In this document: positions 1 to 7,906 of the stretch, one piece after another
Layout: every line of letters starts with the position of its first letter
How positions within the stretch are numbered: the first letter of the stretch is position 1
Assembly (NCBI RefSeq): GCF_016834655.1
Contig: NZ_JAENHP010000002.1
Span: forward strand, 682,001 to 746,000
DNA: 64,000 bases
Origin: Paractinoplanes ovalisporus
GTDB taxonomy: Bacteria > Actinomycetota > Actinomycetes > Mycobacteriales > Micromonosporaceae
Direction: 5' to 3'
Notes under the pieces: generated by a model
Databases searched by the model: none
Told to the model about the DNA's origin: nothing
The model's input: the letters and a program-made list of their open reading frames with translations, nothing else
Made by a program: the position numbers and the translations under genes

Positions 1-408
1 CGGCAGGCCGTCTCGACCGACGACGTCGAGCTGACCCGCAAGCGGCTGCGGCTGCTGATGGCCGACCCGGTCAACGCGACCGAGGAACTGGTCGACGTGC
101 GGCACCGGATCTACCACGAGCCCGACTTCGTGGCCAACATCGACAACCTGCTCTCGCTGCAGAAGATGGAGATCCGGCAGCGCAACCTGCTCACCAAGGA
201 GCAGATGGGCCGGATCACCCAGCCCACGCTGATCGTCTGGGGCCGCAAGAACCCGTTCGGCGACGTGCCCGAGGCGCAGGCCATGCACGAGGCCATCCCG
301 GGCTCGCAGCTCGAACTGTTCGAGGAGACCGGTCACTGGCCGCAGCACGAGCAGGCCGCGATCTACAACCCGCTCAGCCTCGAGTTCCTGGCCAAGGCGG
401 CCGCCTGA
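1..408 (+). CDS. alpha/beta-hydrolase, C-terminal part (5' end outside window)
   Basis: The frame is open from base 1 and ends at TGA 406-408, so only the last 135 residues are visible. The strand and loop 'PTLIVWGRKNPFGDVPEA' followed by 'EETGHWPQHEQ' is the C-terminal signature of meta-cleavage-product hydrolases (MhpC/BphD/HsaD type), which cleave C-C bonds in ring-cleavage products. The catalytic His is the one in GHWPQ. The acid position of the usual GxxD loop reads Asn (GRKN), as I remember for one actinobacterial subfamily. The nucleophile lies outside the window. The stop overlaps the next start by one base (TGATG), so the pair is translationally coupled with the reductase. The exact substrate is unknown. 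Confidence 0.85.
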   Translation, partial: RQAVSTDDVELTRKRLRLLMADPVNATEELVDVRHRIYHEPDFVANIDNLLSLQKMEIRQRNLLTKEQMGRITQPTLIVWGRKNPFGDVPEAQAMHEAIPGSQLELFEETGHWPQHEQAAIYNPLSLEFLAKAAA

Positions 409-1331
409 TGCGCGCGCTGCGTTTCCACGACTGGGGCAAAGACCCGGTCATCGAAGAGATCGAGGAGCCCGTACGGGGTGAGGGCCACGTTCTCGTGCAG
501 GTCGAGGCGGCCGCGCTCGCGCACCTCGACCTGACCGTGGCCACGGGCACCTTCGGGCTCAAGCCGGAGCTGCCCTACACCGGCGGGGTCGAGGGCAGCG
601 GCGTCGTGATCGAGGCCGACGACCTCGAACCCGGCACCCAGGTCATGCTGCGCGGCGCCGGCCTCGGCCTGCTGCGCGGCGGCACCTGGCAGGAACGGGT
701 CAGCGTGCCCCGCAAGGCGGTCACCGTGCTCGACCCGCGGCTGCCGGCCGAGGTGGCGGCGACGTTCTTCGTGCCCACCACGACGGCGGCGGTGGTGCTG
801 CAGGACGTGGCGAAGCTGCAGCCGGGGGAGAAGGTGGCCGTGGTCGGCGCGGCCGGGGCCGTGGGCGCGAGCGTGGCCCAGCAGGCGCTGCTGGCCGGCG
901 CGTCGGTGACCGGTCTGGTCGGCCGCGAGGACCAGCTCGACCTGGTCCCGTCCGGTGTATCCGGCGCGGTGCTGGACGGCTTCGCGGGCGAGGAGTTCGA
1001 CCTGCTGGTCGACACGCTGGGCGGCGAGGGGCTGATCGGGCGCACCGGATGGGTGCGCACGGGCGGCCGGGCCGTGGTCGTCGGCTACGTGGCCGGCACG
1101 CAGGTCACCATCGACCTGCCGAGCTGGCTGCTGGCCGACGTGGCGCTGCTGCCGGTCAACATGATCCGCCACGAGCGCCGGGCCCGGGAGCTGGCGCCTG
1201 CGCTCATCCAGCGGCTCGCGGCCGGTGACCTGAGCGTGTCGGTCGAATCCGTGCCCCTGGACGACGCGGTCGACGCGATGGCCCGGATGCGTTCGGGACA
1301 CGTACGCGGCCGTGCGGTTCTGACGTTCTGA
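408..1331 (+). CDS. MDR-family NAD(P)H:quinone oxidoreductase / zinc-free alcohol dehydrogenase
   Basis: A 307-residue medium-chain dehydrogenase/reductase. The GroES-like N-terminal half contains 'YTGGVEGSGVV'. The Rossmann half has the dinucleotide motif 'VVGAAGAVGASVAQQALLAG' (about residues 145-165) followed by 'GLVGRED'. The Cys/His/Glu ligands of the catalytic zinc are not evident, so it resembles the quinone reductase/crotonyl-CoA reductase branch (QOR, MDR superfamily). The ATG overlaps the stop of the upstream hydrolase by one base, so both probably sit in one catabolic operon. Its likely role is NADPH-dependent reduction of a quinone or enone intermediate; the substrate is not readable from sequence. 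A strong inverted repeat follows the gene. Confidence 0.88.
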   Translation: MRALRFHDWGKDPVIEEIEEPVRGEGHVLVQVEAAALAHLDLTVATGTFGLKPELPYTGGVEGSGVVIEADDLEPGTQVMLRGAGLGLLRGGTWQERVSVPRKAVTVLDPRLPAEVAATFFVPTTTAAVVLQDVAKLQPGEKVAVVGAAGAVGASVAQQALLAGASVTGLVGREDQLDLVPSGVSGAVLDGFAGEEFDLLVDTLGGEGLIGRTGWVRTGGRAVVVGYVAGTQVTIDLPSWLLADVALLPVNMIRHERRARELAPALIQRLAAGDLSVSVESVPLDDAVDAMARMRSGHVRGRAVLTF

Positions 1332-1337
1332 GACATC

Positions 1338-1375
1338 TGGTCCGGCTGGCGGGACGTGTTCCGCTAGCCGGACCA
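1338..1375 (+). terminator. inverted repeat after the MDR gene; terminator and/or IclR operator
   Basis: The arms TGGTCCGGCT and AGCCGGACCA pair perfectly and extend inward through five more pairs, one of them a G-T wobble, around an 8-base loop, giving a stem of about 15 bp. It starts 6 bases after the MDR stop, as a factor-independent terminator would, though no long U tract follows. The right arm also contains TCCGCTAGCCGGA (1360-1372), which fits the TCCG-N5-CGGA palindrome seen near other genes here. It may therefore serve as operator of the IclR gene starting at 1413. Confidence 0.6.
1360..1372. promoter_or_regulatory. candidate IclR operator, TCCG-N5-CGGA
   Basis: TCCGCTAGCCGGA lies 40 bp before the first IclR gene. 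It fits TCCG-N-T-N-N-S-CGGA, shared with sites at 5009, 5062 and 29340. Assignment to IclR is inference from position; the motif is short and chance matches occur in GC-rich DNA. Confidence 0.4.
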
Positions 1376-1412
1376 TTTCGTTGATAGTTGTGACGCGGGC
1401 GACGAGATTCAG

Positions 1413-2222
1413 GTGATGGAGGCCACCGCACCGAACTGCCTGTTCCAGCCCGACCCGCGCGAACCCCACCCCGCTCCCGACAGCAACAGCGTGCTCGGCA
1501 AGGTGCGCCGCATCCTCGAGGTGTTCGGCCTCGACGACGAGACGCTGAGCCTGAGCGAGCTGGCCCGCCGCACCGGCCTCGCGAAGGCGTCGGTGCACCG
1601 GCTCAGCCAGGAACTCGTGCAGTGGGGCCTGCTGGAACGCCGCAACGGCGAGTACCGGCTGGGCATGCGGCTCTTCGAGATCGGCCAGCGGGTGCCCCGC
1701 CAGCGCATCCTGCGCGACCTGGCCCGCCCCCTGATGATCGACCTGGTGCAGGCCACCCACGAGACCGCGCACCTGGCCGTGGCCGACGGGCTCGAAGTTC
1801 TCTACCTGGACAAGGTGTCGGGGGAGCACGCCCAGATCAGCCGCCCGTCCCGGGTCGCCGGCCGGATGCCGCTGCACTGCACGGCCACCGGCAAGGCGCT
1901 GCTGGCCTTCGGCTCCCGCCACCTGCTGGACGAGGTCATGACGGCGCCGCTGACCCGGGTGACGCCCCGGACGACGGTGGCCCCGGGCCTGCTCGCCCAG
2001 GAGCTGCAGAAGGCCCGCGAGCAGGGGTTCGTGGCCGAGTTCGAGCAGACCCGCATCGGCTACATGAGCGTGGCGATTCCGCTGACCGGCGCGACCGGCG
2101 CCGTCGTGGCGGCCCTCTCGGTGACCGCCCCGACGACGCGGGCCAAGGTGGATCGTTACGTCGGCCTGCTCAACCTGGTCGGCCGCCGCATGACGAAGCT
2201 GCTCAGCGCCCAGGAGATCTGA
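1413..2222 (+). CDS. IclR-family transcriptional regulator 1
   Basis: 269 residues from GTG 1413, or 268 from the next codon, ATG 1416; no clear Shine-Dalgarno separates the two. The N-terminal winged HTH reads 'LSELARRTGLAKASVHRLSQ' (about residues 50-70). The effector-binding domain has the IclR signature region 'RMPLHCTATGKALLA'. It is closely related to the second IclR gene at 29460, sharing the 'SVLGK' linker and the 'QELVQWGLLER' and 'LGMR.FE.GQRVP' blocks, so the two are paralogues. The gene ends tail-to-tail over the GMC oxidoreductase, overlapping by 20 bases. Probable role: effector-responsive control of the surrounding catabolic genes. Confidence 0.92.
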   Translation: MMEATAPNCLFQPDPREPHPAPDSNSVLGKVRRILEVFGLDDETLSLSELARRTGLAKASVHRLSQELVQWGLLERRNGEYRLGMRLFEIGQRVPRQRILRDLARPLMIDLVQATHETAHLAVADGLEVLYLDKVSGEHAQISRPSRVAGRMPLHCTATGKALLAFGSRHLLDEVMTAPLTRVTPRTTVAPGLLAQELQKAREQGFVAEFEQTRIGYMSVAIPLTGATGAVVAALSVTAPTTRAKVDRYVGLLNLVGRRMTKLLSAQEI

Positions 2223-4140
2223 GCGCCGCGGCGATGTGCCCGGCGGTCTTCGCCGCGTACGCCTCGATCGAGACCATCGGGTTCACGCCGGGCGCGGTCG
2301 GCAATGCTGACGCGTCGGCCACGTAGACGCCCCTGATGTCGAACAACTGACCCTCGCCGTCGACGACCGTGCCCGTCGCGCAGGTGCCCGACTGGTGCGC
2401 CGACAACGTCAGCACGTCCGGTCCGTCCAGCTTGGCCAGGGTGCCGAGGAACGCCTCGAAGTCCTCGCCCTCCCGCCACCGCGGGTCGCCGGGCAGGAAC
2501 GTGAAGATCTCGCGCGCGCCGGCCCCGCGCAGCAGCCGGGCCAGTTCGACGTGGCAGCGCCGCACGACCTCCAGGTCGACGTCGTCGTCCAGGTCCCAGT
2601 GGATCAGCGGCATGCCGTCCGGGCCCAGCTCGACGCGGCCCGAGCCGTGGTCGCGGGCGAAGCCCCACACTCCCGACACGTGCCGCAGCCGCAGCTGCTC
2701 GCGCTTGTGCGACTCGCCGTCCTGCCACGGCGTCAGCGCCGTCCAGAAGCCCAGGCCCATCGGGGCCGCCTCGACGACAAAACCGTGGTCGCCGGCGACG
2801 TGCTCGTAGTCGTGGCTGACGCTGGTCAGGATCTGCCCCTCCCAGCCGCGCACGTCCTCGTCGAAGACGCCGCTCATGAAGTACGAGGGGTGCACGTGCA
2901 GGTTCTTTCCGACCTCGGGGCCGCCGATGCCCGAGGCGAGCAGCAGCGCCGGGCTGGCCAGGGCGCCCGCGGCCACCACGACGATCGGCGCGCGCAGCTC
3001 GACCTCCCGGTCACCGACCTTCGCCCGTACGCCGGTGGCTTGTCCTTGATCGTGCAGGATCTCGCGCACATCGCAGTGGGGGAGCAGTCGCGCGCCGTGG
3101 TCCGACGCGTCCTGCAGGAACGTCTTCATGGTCGACTGTTTGCACCCGACCAGGCAGCCCGCGTTGCACTCGCCGCAGTAGCGCGACTCGTCGTCCTTCG
3201 CGTTGCGCGCGAGCGTCGCCCAGGCCAGCCCGGCCGCCTCGAAACCGCGGATCAGGATCTCGTTGACGTGGTTGTGCACGGTGTTCGACGGCTTGGCGTT
3301 GATCCGTTCCATGACCGCGCGCACGTGCTCGTCGAAGTCGTCCAGCCCCTGCATGCCGCGCTGCCGCCACTCCTCGACCACGTAGCCGGGGGTGGGCAGG
3401 CAGGCCATCGAGTTGACCGTGGTGCCGCCGCCGACGGTCGAGCCGGCCAGCAGCCCCACCGAGGCGCTGGTCGACCAGAGGAAGCCGCCCCCGAGATACA
3501 GGTTGGGGAACGACAGCGCCTCGAGCTGCGGCAGGTCGGGCTCGTTGCGATAAGACCCCTTCTCCAGGACGAGGACCCGCAGCCCCGCCTCGGCCAGGCG
3601 CGCCGCCGCCACCCCGCCGCCGGCACCCGAGCCGACCACGATGGCGTCGGCGGTCAGATCGTCGTCGGCCGTGACCGTGCGCAGCGTCTTGGGGAACTCG
3701 GCCTCGCTCGGCGTGGGCAGCAGCGGGCCCGCGTAACCGATCGCGGGCCAGGTCGGGTTCTTCGCGTCGGAGTCCGGGCCGGTGTAGAACATCGCGAGGA
3801 CGGTGCTCTGCAGGATGATCGCGCCCGGGTACGTCTCCGGGTTCGCCAGCGCCGCCCGCCAGGCCCTCGTCCGCCCGGCGTCGTCCGCGGCGGCGAAGTC
3901 GGGACCGAGCGCGGCCAGAGTCGTCGCGATCTTGTCTCGGACGTGCGGCGCGAGCATGGGCACGACGGCCGCCGCGATGGCGTCGATGCCGCTGTCCGAG
4001 GCACACAGCCCGAGCAGAGTCGCCGCCTCGAGGCCGTCCTCGGGGGAGGCCGGCACGCGGGGGATCAGGGTGTCGCAGACGGCTTTGAGAATGGCGGCGT
4101 TCACGGTCTGCCCTTCGTCTCCGTCGATGCGGTCGCTCAT
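2203..4140 (-). CDS. GMC-family (long-chain/fatty alcohol oxidase-like) FAD oxidoreductase 1
   Basis: 645 residues. An N-terminal helical region of about 150 residues, of the kind found in fatty-alcohol oxidases, precedes the FAD dinucleotide motif 'AIVVGSGAGGGVAAARLAEA' near residues 166-185. A cysteine-rich segment 'CGECNAGCLVGCKQST' follows. The C-terminal GMC block holds 'SAHQSGTCATG' (active-site His) and 'YVADASALPTAPGVNP'. Expected chemistry is FAD-dependent oxidation of a primary or secondary alcohol to the aldehyde or ketone. ATG 4140 overlaps the stop of the upstream hydrolase as ATGA, which fixes the start and implies coupling. It is paralogous to the GMC gene at 7907, sharing the CNAGC cluster and C-terminal block. 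No signal peptide is seen. Confidence 0.9.
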   Translation of the reverse strand: MSDRIDGDEGQTVNAAILKAVCDTLIPRVPASPEDGLEAATLLGLCASDSGIDAIAAAVVPMLAPHVRDKIATTLAALGPDFAAADDAGRTRAWRAALANPETYPGAIILQSTVLAMFYTGPDSDAKNPTWPAIGYAGPLLPTPSEAEFPKTLRTVTADDDLTADAIVVGSGAGGGVAAARLAEAGLRVLVLEKGSYRNEPDLPQLEALSFPNLYLGGGFLWSTSASVGLLAGSTVGGGTTVNSMACLPTPGYVVEEWRQRGMQGLDDFDEHVRAVMERINAKPSNTVHNHVNEILIRGFEAAGLAWATLARNAKDDESRYCGECNAGCLVGCKQSTMKTFLQDASDHGARLLPHCDVREILHDQGQATGVRAKVGDREVELRAPIVVVAAGALASPALLLASGIGGPEVGKNLHVHPSYFMSGVFDEDVRGWEGQILTSVSHDYEHVAGDHGFVVEAAPMGLGFWTALTPWQDGESHKREQLRLRHVSGVWGFARDHGSGRVELGPDGMPLIHWDLDDDVDLEVVRRCHVELARLLRGAGAREIFTFLPGDPRWREGEDFEAFLGTLAKLDGPDVLTLSAHQSGTCATGTVVDGEGQLFDIRGVYVADASALPTAPGVNPMVSIEAYAAKTAGHIAAALRSPGR

Positions 4141-4934
4141 GCCACGCCTCCCAGGAACTTCAGGGTCACTTCGGCCACCTCGGGGGCTTTCTGCTCCATG
4201 AGCGGGATGGTGCCGCCCTCGATGACGGCGGTCTCGACCCGTACGGCGTTGGTCAGGTTCTTCCGGAGCCGCTCGACGTCGGGCAGCGCGAACGGGTCCT
4301 CCGACGCGCCGATCAGCAGCACGGGCGCGGTGACCAGGCCGATCCGGTCCTCCATGAGGTAGCGGGAGCAGGCCAGGTGCCCCTCGGCCGGGTCGACGCC
4401 GGGCGCGAGCGCGTCGCGGATGAACCGGTCGAGCAGGTCGGGCCGCCCGGCCGGGTAGTACGGCCGGCGCAGCGCCCACAGCTTGGTCAGGTGGCTGCCG
4501 TCGTCGGCCGTCTCGGCCTCGTCGACGCCGGGCCCGTTCGCGTGGCCCTCGCGGTAGGCGGCGTCGGTCCACGGCGCCGAGGAGAGCACGAGCGCCGCGA
4601 CCCTGGCCGGGGAGGCCGCGGCCATCTCGATGGCGACCGCGCCGCCGGTGTGATGCCCGAACACCGTGGCCTGCTCGATGCCGAGCGCGTCGAGCAGCGC
4701 GAACGCGCCGTCGGCGATGGCCTCGATCGTCTGCGGGGCCGGCAGCGGGGCGCTGAGCCCGAACCCGCGCATGTCCATGGCGATCACCCGGCGGCCCGCC
4801 GCCAGCAGCGGCTGGACCTCACGGAACTCGTCGAACGAGCGGGGCGTCTGGTGCAGCAGCAGCACGGCCGGGCCCTCGCCCAGCTCGGCGTAGTGCATCT
4901 GGCCGTACGGCGTGGCCGCGTACCCACGGGTCAT
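4137..4934 (-). CDS. alpha/beta-hydrolase-fold protein with degenerate catalytic triad
   Basis: 265 residues with a full alpha/beta-hydrolase outline: 'AVLLLHQTP' oxyanion strand, 'VIAMDMRGFGLS', nucleophile elbow, and 'PVLLIGASEDPF' acid loop. The elbow reads G-H-H-T-G, so the usual Ser/Asp/Cys nucleophile position is His. At the place of the catalytic His ('GAGHFP' in relatives) the protein has 'EGGTIPLMEQ', giving Thr. Only the acid Asp looks canonical. It may be a non-hydrolytic member (lyase, isomerase or decarboxylase-like) or a binding protein. It is the first gene of a leftward operon, coupled by ATGA to the GMC oxidoreductase, and is divergent from the ABC transporter. Confidence 0.85.
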   Translation of the reverse strand: MTRGYAATPYGQMHYAELGEGPAVLLLHQTPRSFDEFREVQPLLAAGRRVIAMDMRGFGLSAPLPAPQTIEAIADGAFALLDALGIEQATVFGHHTGGAVAIEMAAASPARVAALVLSSAPWTDAAYREGHANGPGVDEAETADDGSHLTKLWALRRPYYPAGRPDLLDRFIRDALAPGVDPAEGHLACSRYLMEDRIGLVTAPVLLIGASEDPFALPDVERLRKNLTNAVRVETAVIEGGTIPLMEQKAPEVAEVTLKFLGGVA

Positions 4935-5008
4935 CGGCTGTTCTCCCGTCGAAGTGTGGTCTGGGTCTCCACAACACGCCTCCCGCGTTACGAGCGCCTT
5001 CCTGGCGG

Positions 5009-5021
5009 TCCGTTCACCGGA
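5009..5021. promoter_or_regulatory. candidate IclR operator A, TCCG-N5-CGGA
   Basis: TCCGTTCACCGGA differs by one base from the site upstream of the second IclR gene (29340, TCCGGTCACCGGA) and by one base from operator B at 5062. The binding protein is inferred. Confidence 0.45.
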
Positions 5022-5061
5022 CTGACGGGCCCAATCTCCGAAAGTCGCGATCCGGCCACAG

Positions 5062-5074
5062 TCCGTTCAGCGGA
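5062..5074. promoter_or_regulatory. candidate IclR operator B, TCCG-N5-CGGA
   Basis: TCCGTTCAGCGGA is one mismatch from operator A, 53 bp away on the same face of the helix. It overlaps the perfect palindrome GTTCAGCGGAAC. Confidence 0.45.
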
Positions 5075-5168
5075 ACAGGTCGCTTAGGCCGGTAACTCGC
5101 CGGTGCCAAGGTGAGCGCCAATCCGGTTGCCGGTGGGTGAACTCACAAACCCCCAGGGAGGTACGCAG

Positions 5169-6683
5169 GTGAACGCAAGTGCGGCGCCTCTGATCGAGGT
5201 GCGCGGCGTCTCGAAGCGCTATCCGGGCGTGCTCGCCCTGGACAACGCCAGCCTGACCGTCAGCCCCGGCGAGATCGTGGCGCTGACCGGCGAGAACGGC
5301 TCCGGCAAGTCGACCCTGTCGAAGATCATCGGCGGGGCCGAGCAGCCGGACGGCGGCGTCGTGCTGGTCGACGGCGTCGAGACGGTGATCGCCAACCCGG
5401 CCACCGCGCTCAAGCTCGGCATCGTCATGATCAGCCAGGAGCTCACCCTGGCCCCGCAGCTGACCGTGGCCGAGAACGTCTTCATGGGCCGGCTGCCCCG
5501 CAAGGGCCGGGTCATCGACTGGGCCACGATCCGGCGCCGGGCCCGCGAGGAGCTGGCCGCGCTGGACGTGCACGTCGACGTCAACGCCAAGGTCGGCGAC
5601 CTGTCGGTCGAGCTGCAGCAGGAGGTCGAGATCGCCCGCGCGGTCTCGTCCAAGGCCCGGCTGCTGATCCTCGACGAGGCCACCAGCTCGCTCTCCGAGC
5701 ACGCCACCGAACGGCTCCTGGAGCTCATCCGCGAGCAGGCCAAACGCGGCGTCGCGGTGCTGATGATCTCGCACCGGATGCCCGAGCTCTACTCGACGGC
5801 GGGCCGGGCGGCGGTGCTGCGCGACGGCAAGATGGTCGGCACCGTCCCGCTGCCGTCGACCCCCGAGTCCCAGCTCGTACGGATGATGGTCGGCCGCGAA
5901 CTCAACGACTACTACGGCAGCCGCGACTGTGTGCCCGGTGACGTGGTGCTGCAGGTGCGCGACCTGGCCTCGGCCGACGGCGCGCTCGCCCCCACCTCGT
6001 TCGAGGTGCGCAGCGGCGAGATCGTCGGCATCGCCGGGCTGGTCGGCTCGGGCAAGGCCCAGCTCGGCATGGCGCTGGGCGGGGCCATCCCGGCCACCGG
6101 CGAGGTCAAGGTCAACGGCGCCGCGGTCACGCTGGGCGACCCGCGGCGGGCCCTGGGCGCCGGCATCGGCCTGGTGCCCGACGACCGCAAGCGGGCGGCC
6201 CTGCTGCCCACCCGCAGCGTCGCCCACAACATGACCCTGACCTGGTTGCCGAAGCTCTCCAAGTTCGGCGTGGTGCCCACCCGAACGGAAAAACGCCGGG
6301 TCCGGGAGGCGATCGCCGAGTACGGCGTGAAGACCTCCTCCCCGGCCAAGCTGATCACGCAGCTCTCCGGCGGCAACCAGCAGAAGGCGATCCTCGGACG
6401 CATCTTCGCGCTGGGCTGCCCGGTCTACGTGCTCAGCGAACCCACCCGGGGCGTGGACGTCGGCTCCAAGAGCCAGATCTACGCCTTGTTGCAGAAGCTG
6501 ACCGAGAGCGGCGCGGCCGTCGTGATCATCAGCTCCGAGCTGCCCGAGCTGATCGGCCTGGCCGACCGGGTCCTGGTCTGTTTCCAGGGCGCGGTGCGGG
6601 GCGAGGTCACCGGCGACCAGCTCCAGGAAGAGGTGCTGAACGCGATCGCGGTCAGCGGGCACGTCCACGAGGAGCCTTCATGA
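5169..6683 (+). CDS. sugar-type ABC importer, duplicated ATP-binding subunit (RbsA/XylG-like)
   Basis: 504 residues with two ABC domains in tandem, as in ribose/monosaccharide ATPases. Domain 1 has Walker A 'GENGSGKST' and a degenerate 'LSVELQQE' signature with 'LLILDEATSSLS'. Domain 2 has the usual non-canonical P-loop 'GLVGSGKAQ' and a good signature 'LSGGNQQK', then 'PTRGVDVGSK'. GTG 5169 is chosen because AGGGAGG sits 7 bases upstream; an in-frame ATG at 5127 lacks such a site. The stop overlaps the permease start (ATGA). It powers uptake with the permease (6680) and the lipoprotein (9961). The family transports pentoses, inositols, autoinducer-2 and similar small polar molecules; the ligand here is unknown. 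Confidence 0.92.
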   Translation: MNASAAPLIEVRGVSKRYPGVLALDNASLTVSPGEIVALTGENGSGKSTLSKIIGGAEQPDGGVVLVDGVETVIANPATALKLGIVMISQELTLAPQLTVAENVFMGRLPRKGRVIDWATIRRRAREELAALDVHVDVNAKVGDLSVELQQEVEIARAVSSKARLLILDEATSSLSEHATERLLELIREQAKRGVAVLMISHRMPELYSTAGRAAVLRDGKMVGTVPLPSTPESQLVRMMVGRELNDYYGSRDCVPGDVVLQVRDLASADGALAPTSFEVRSGEIVGIAGLVGSGKAQLGMALGGAIPATGEVKVNGAAVTLGDPRRALGAGIGLVPDDRKRAALLPTRSVAHNMTLTWLPKLSKFGVVPTRTEKRRVREAIAEYGVKTSSPAKLITQLSGGNQQKAILGRIFALGCPVYVLSEPTRGVDVGSKSQIYALLQKLTESGAAVVIISSELPELIGLADRVLVCFQGAVRGEVTGDQLQEEVLNAIAVSGHVHEEPS

Positions 6684-7729
6684 GTCAGGACACGCAAATT
6701 CGTCCGCCGGCTGAGGTCGAGGCCCCGCCTTCGCCCAGCTTCCTTACCAACGTGTGGCGGTCCTCGGGCAAGACCACCGGTGTGCTGGCCGGCCTGATCA
6801 TCCTGGTCGTCTACCTGTCGATCACCCAGCCCATCTTCATGACCTGGGGCAACATCACCAACATCGTGGCCAGCAACAGCGTGGTGCTGGTGCTCGCGGT
6901 CGGCGCCACGTTCGTGATCATCTCGGGCGGTCTGGACCTGTCCACCGCGTCGGCGGCGGCGGTCACCGGCATGTCGTACGGGATGTTGCTGCAGCACGGC
7001 ATGAGCGCCTGGGTGGCGGTCGCCGGGGCGCTCGCGGTCGGTCTGCTGCTCGGCATCGTCAACGGCGTCCTGATCTCGTACGTGAAGATCTCCTTCCTGG
7101 TCGTCACCCTGGGCACGTTGTCGGTCTTCGAGAGCGCGGCGCTGGTGATGAGTCAGGGCAAGACGATCAACGTGTTCTCGATCGAGGGCTTCCAGCCGAT
7201 CTACAACCTGGTCAACGGCAAGGTCGCCGGGATTCCGTACCTGCTGATCTTCGACGTCGTGCTGGTGGTGGTGGCCGCCCTGGTGCTGCGCTACACGACC
7301 TTCGGGCGCGGGGTCTACGCGCTCGGCTCCAACCGCGAGGCGGCGCGTCTCAACGGCATCAACGTCGCCCGTACGACGCTCAGCGTGTTCCTGATCGCCG
7401 GCCTCGCCGCCGCCGTGGCCAGCCTGATCCAGGTCGGCCGGCTCACCGGCGCCAGCCCCGGCATCGACTCGACCCTGCTGCTCACGGTGGTGGCGGCGGT
7501 GCTGATCGGCGGCACGGCCTACACCGGCGGTGACGGCGGCGTGGGCGGAACCGTCCTCGGCGTCCTGTTCCTCGGCGTGATCCAGAACGGTCTGACGCTC
7601 AGCGACGTGTCGACGTTCTGGCGCGGCACGGTCAACGGCGTCGTGCTGATCGTGGCCGTCGCGCTGGGAGTGGCCCGGGACCGGGGCTGGCTGCGGTTCA
7701 ATCGGGGCAAGACCCCGGCATCGTCGTAA
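6680..7729 (+). CDS. sugar-type ABC importer, permease subunit (RbsC-like)
   Basis: 349 residues of the BPD_transp_2 (RbsC) family with about eight to ten hydrophobic segments. The family motifs 'FVIISGGLDLS' (about residues 76-86) and 'GSNREAARLNGI' (cytoplasmic EAA-like loop contacting the ATPase) are present. It overlaps the ATPase stop by 4 bases, so both are made in a fixed ratio. A short C-rich direct repeat and then a GMC oxidoreductase follow. Together they look like one transcript for uptake and first oxidation of a substrate. Confidence 0.92.
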   Translation: MSQDTQIRPPAEVEAPPSPSFLTNVWRSSGKTTGVLAGLIILVVYLSITQPIFMTWGNITNIVASNSVVLVLAVGATFVIISGGLDLSTASAAAVTGMSYGMLLQHGMSAWVAVAGALAVGLLLGIVNGVLISYVKISFLVVTLGTLSVFESAALVMSQGKTINVFSIEGFQPIYNLVNGKVAGIPYLLIFDVVLVVVAALVLRYTTFGRGVYALGSNREAARLNGINVARTTLSVFLIAGLAAAVASLIQVGRLTGASPGIDSTLLLTVVAAVLIGGTAYTGGDGGVGGTVLGVLFLGVIQNGLTLSDVSTFWRGTVNGVVLIVAVALGVARDRGWLRFNRGKTPASS

Positions 7730-7746
7730 TCGCCGCATATCCATCC

Positions 7747-7808
7747 CACCCTCCACCTCACCGCCTTTCACCCCGCCCTCCACCTCACCGCCCTTCAACC
7801 CCACCCTT
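7747..7808. repeat. C-rich imperfect direct repeat, period about 27 bp
   Basis: The block CCCTCCACCTCACCGCC occurs twice, 27 bp apart, followed by a degenerating third copy. It lies between the permease and the GMC gene in an otherwise featureless 177-bp spacer. One strand is nearly free of G. No coding role seen. Confidence 0.6.
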
Positions 7809-7906
7809 CAATTTCATAAATCGCCTTTTTCGGATTTGCGCGACACGCACCATGCCCCACGCCGGCCGGGCTTCACGGCTCGTCGGCTGAAGCGACGGAG
7901 GACTCC

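Larger units (their letters stand above)
4935..5168. promoter_or_regulatory. divergent promoter region between hydrolase/GMC operon and ABC importer
   Basis: A 234-bp non-coding region between two divergent starts. It contains two near-identical 13-bp sites, TCCGTTCACCGGA (5009-5021) and TCCGTTCAGCGGA (5062-5074), 53 bp apart, about five helical turns. Shine-Dalgarno AGGGAGG at 5155-5161 serves the GTG at 5169. Confidence 0.6.

Noticed and set aside
363..1922. Long leftward open frame of 519 codons across the MDR and IclR genes
   Set aside because: Composition is Arg/Gly/His-rich shadow sequence; the opposite strand encodes two clear families.
2395..4362. 655-codon rightward frame opposite the first GMC oxidoreductase
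   Set aside because: Shadow frame; the other strand has complete FAD and GMC motifs and an ATGA-defined start.
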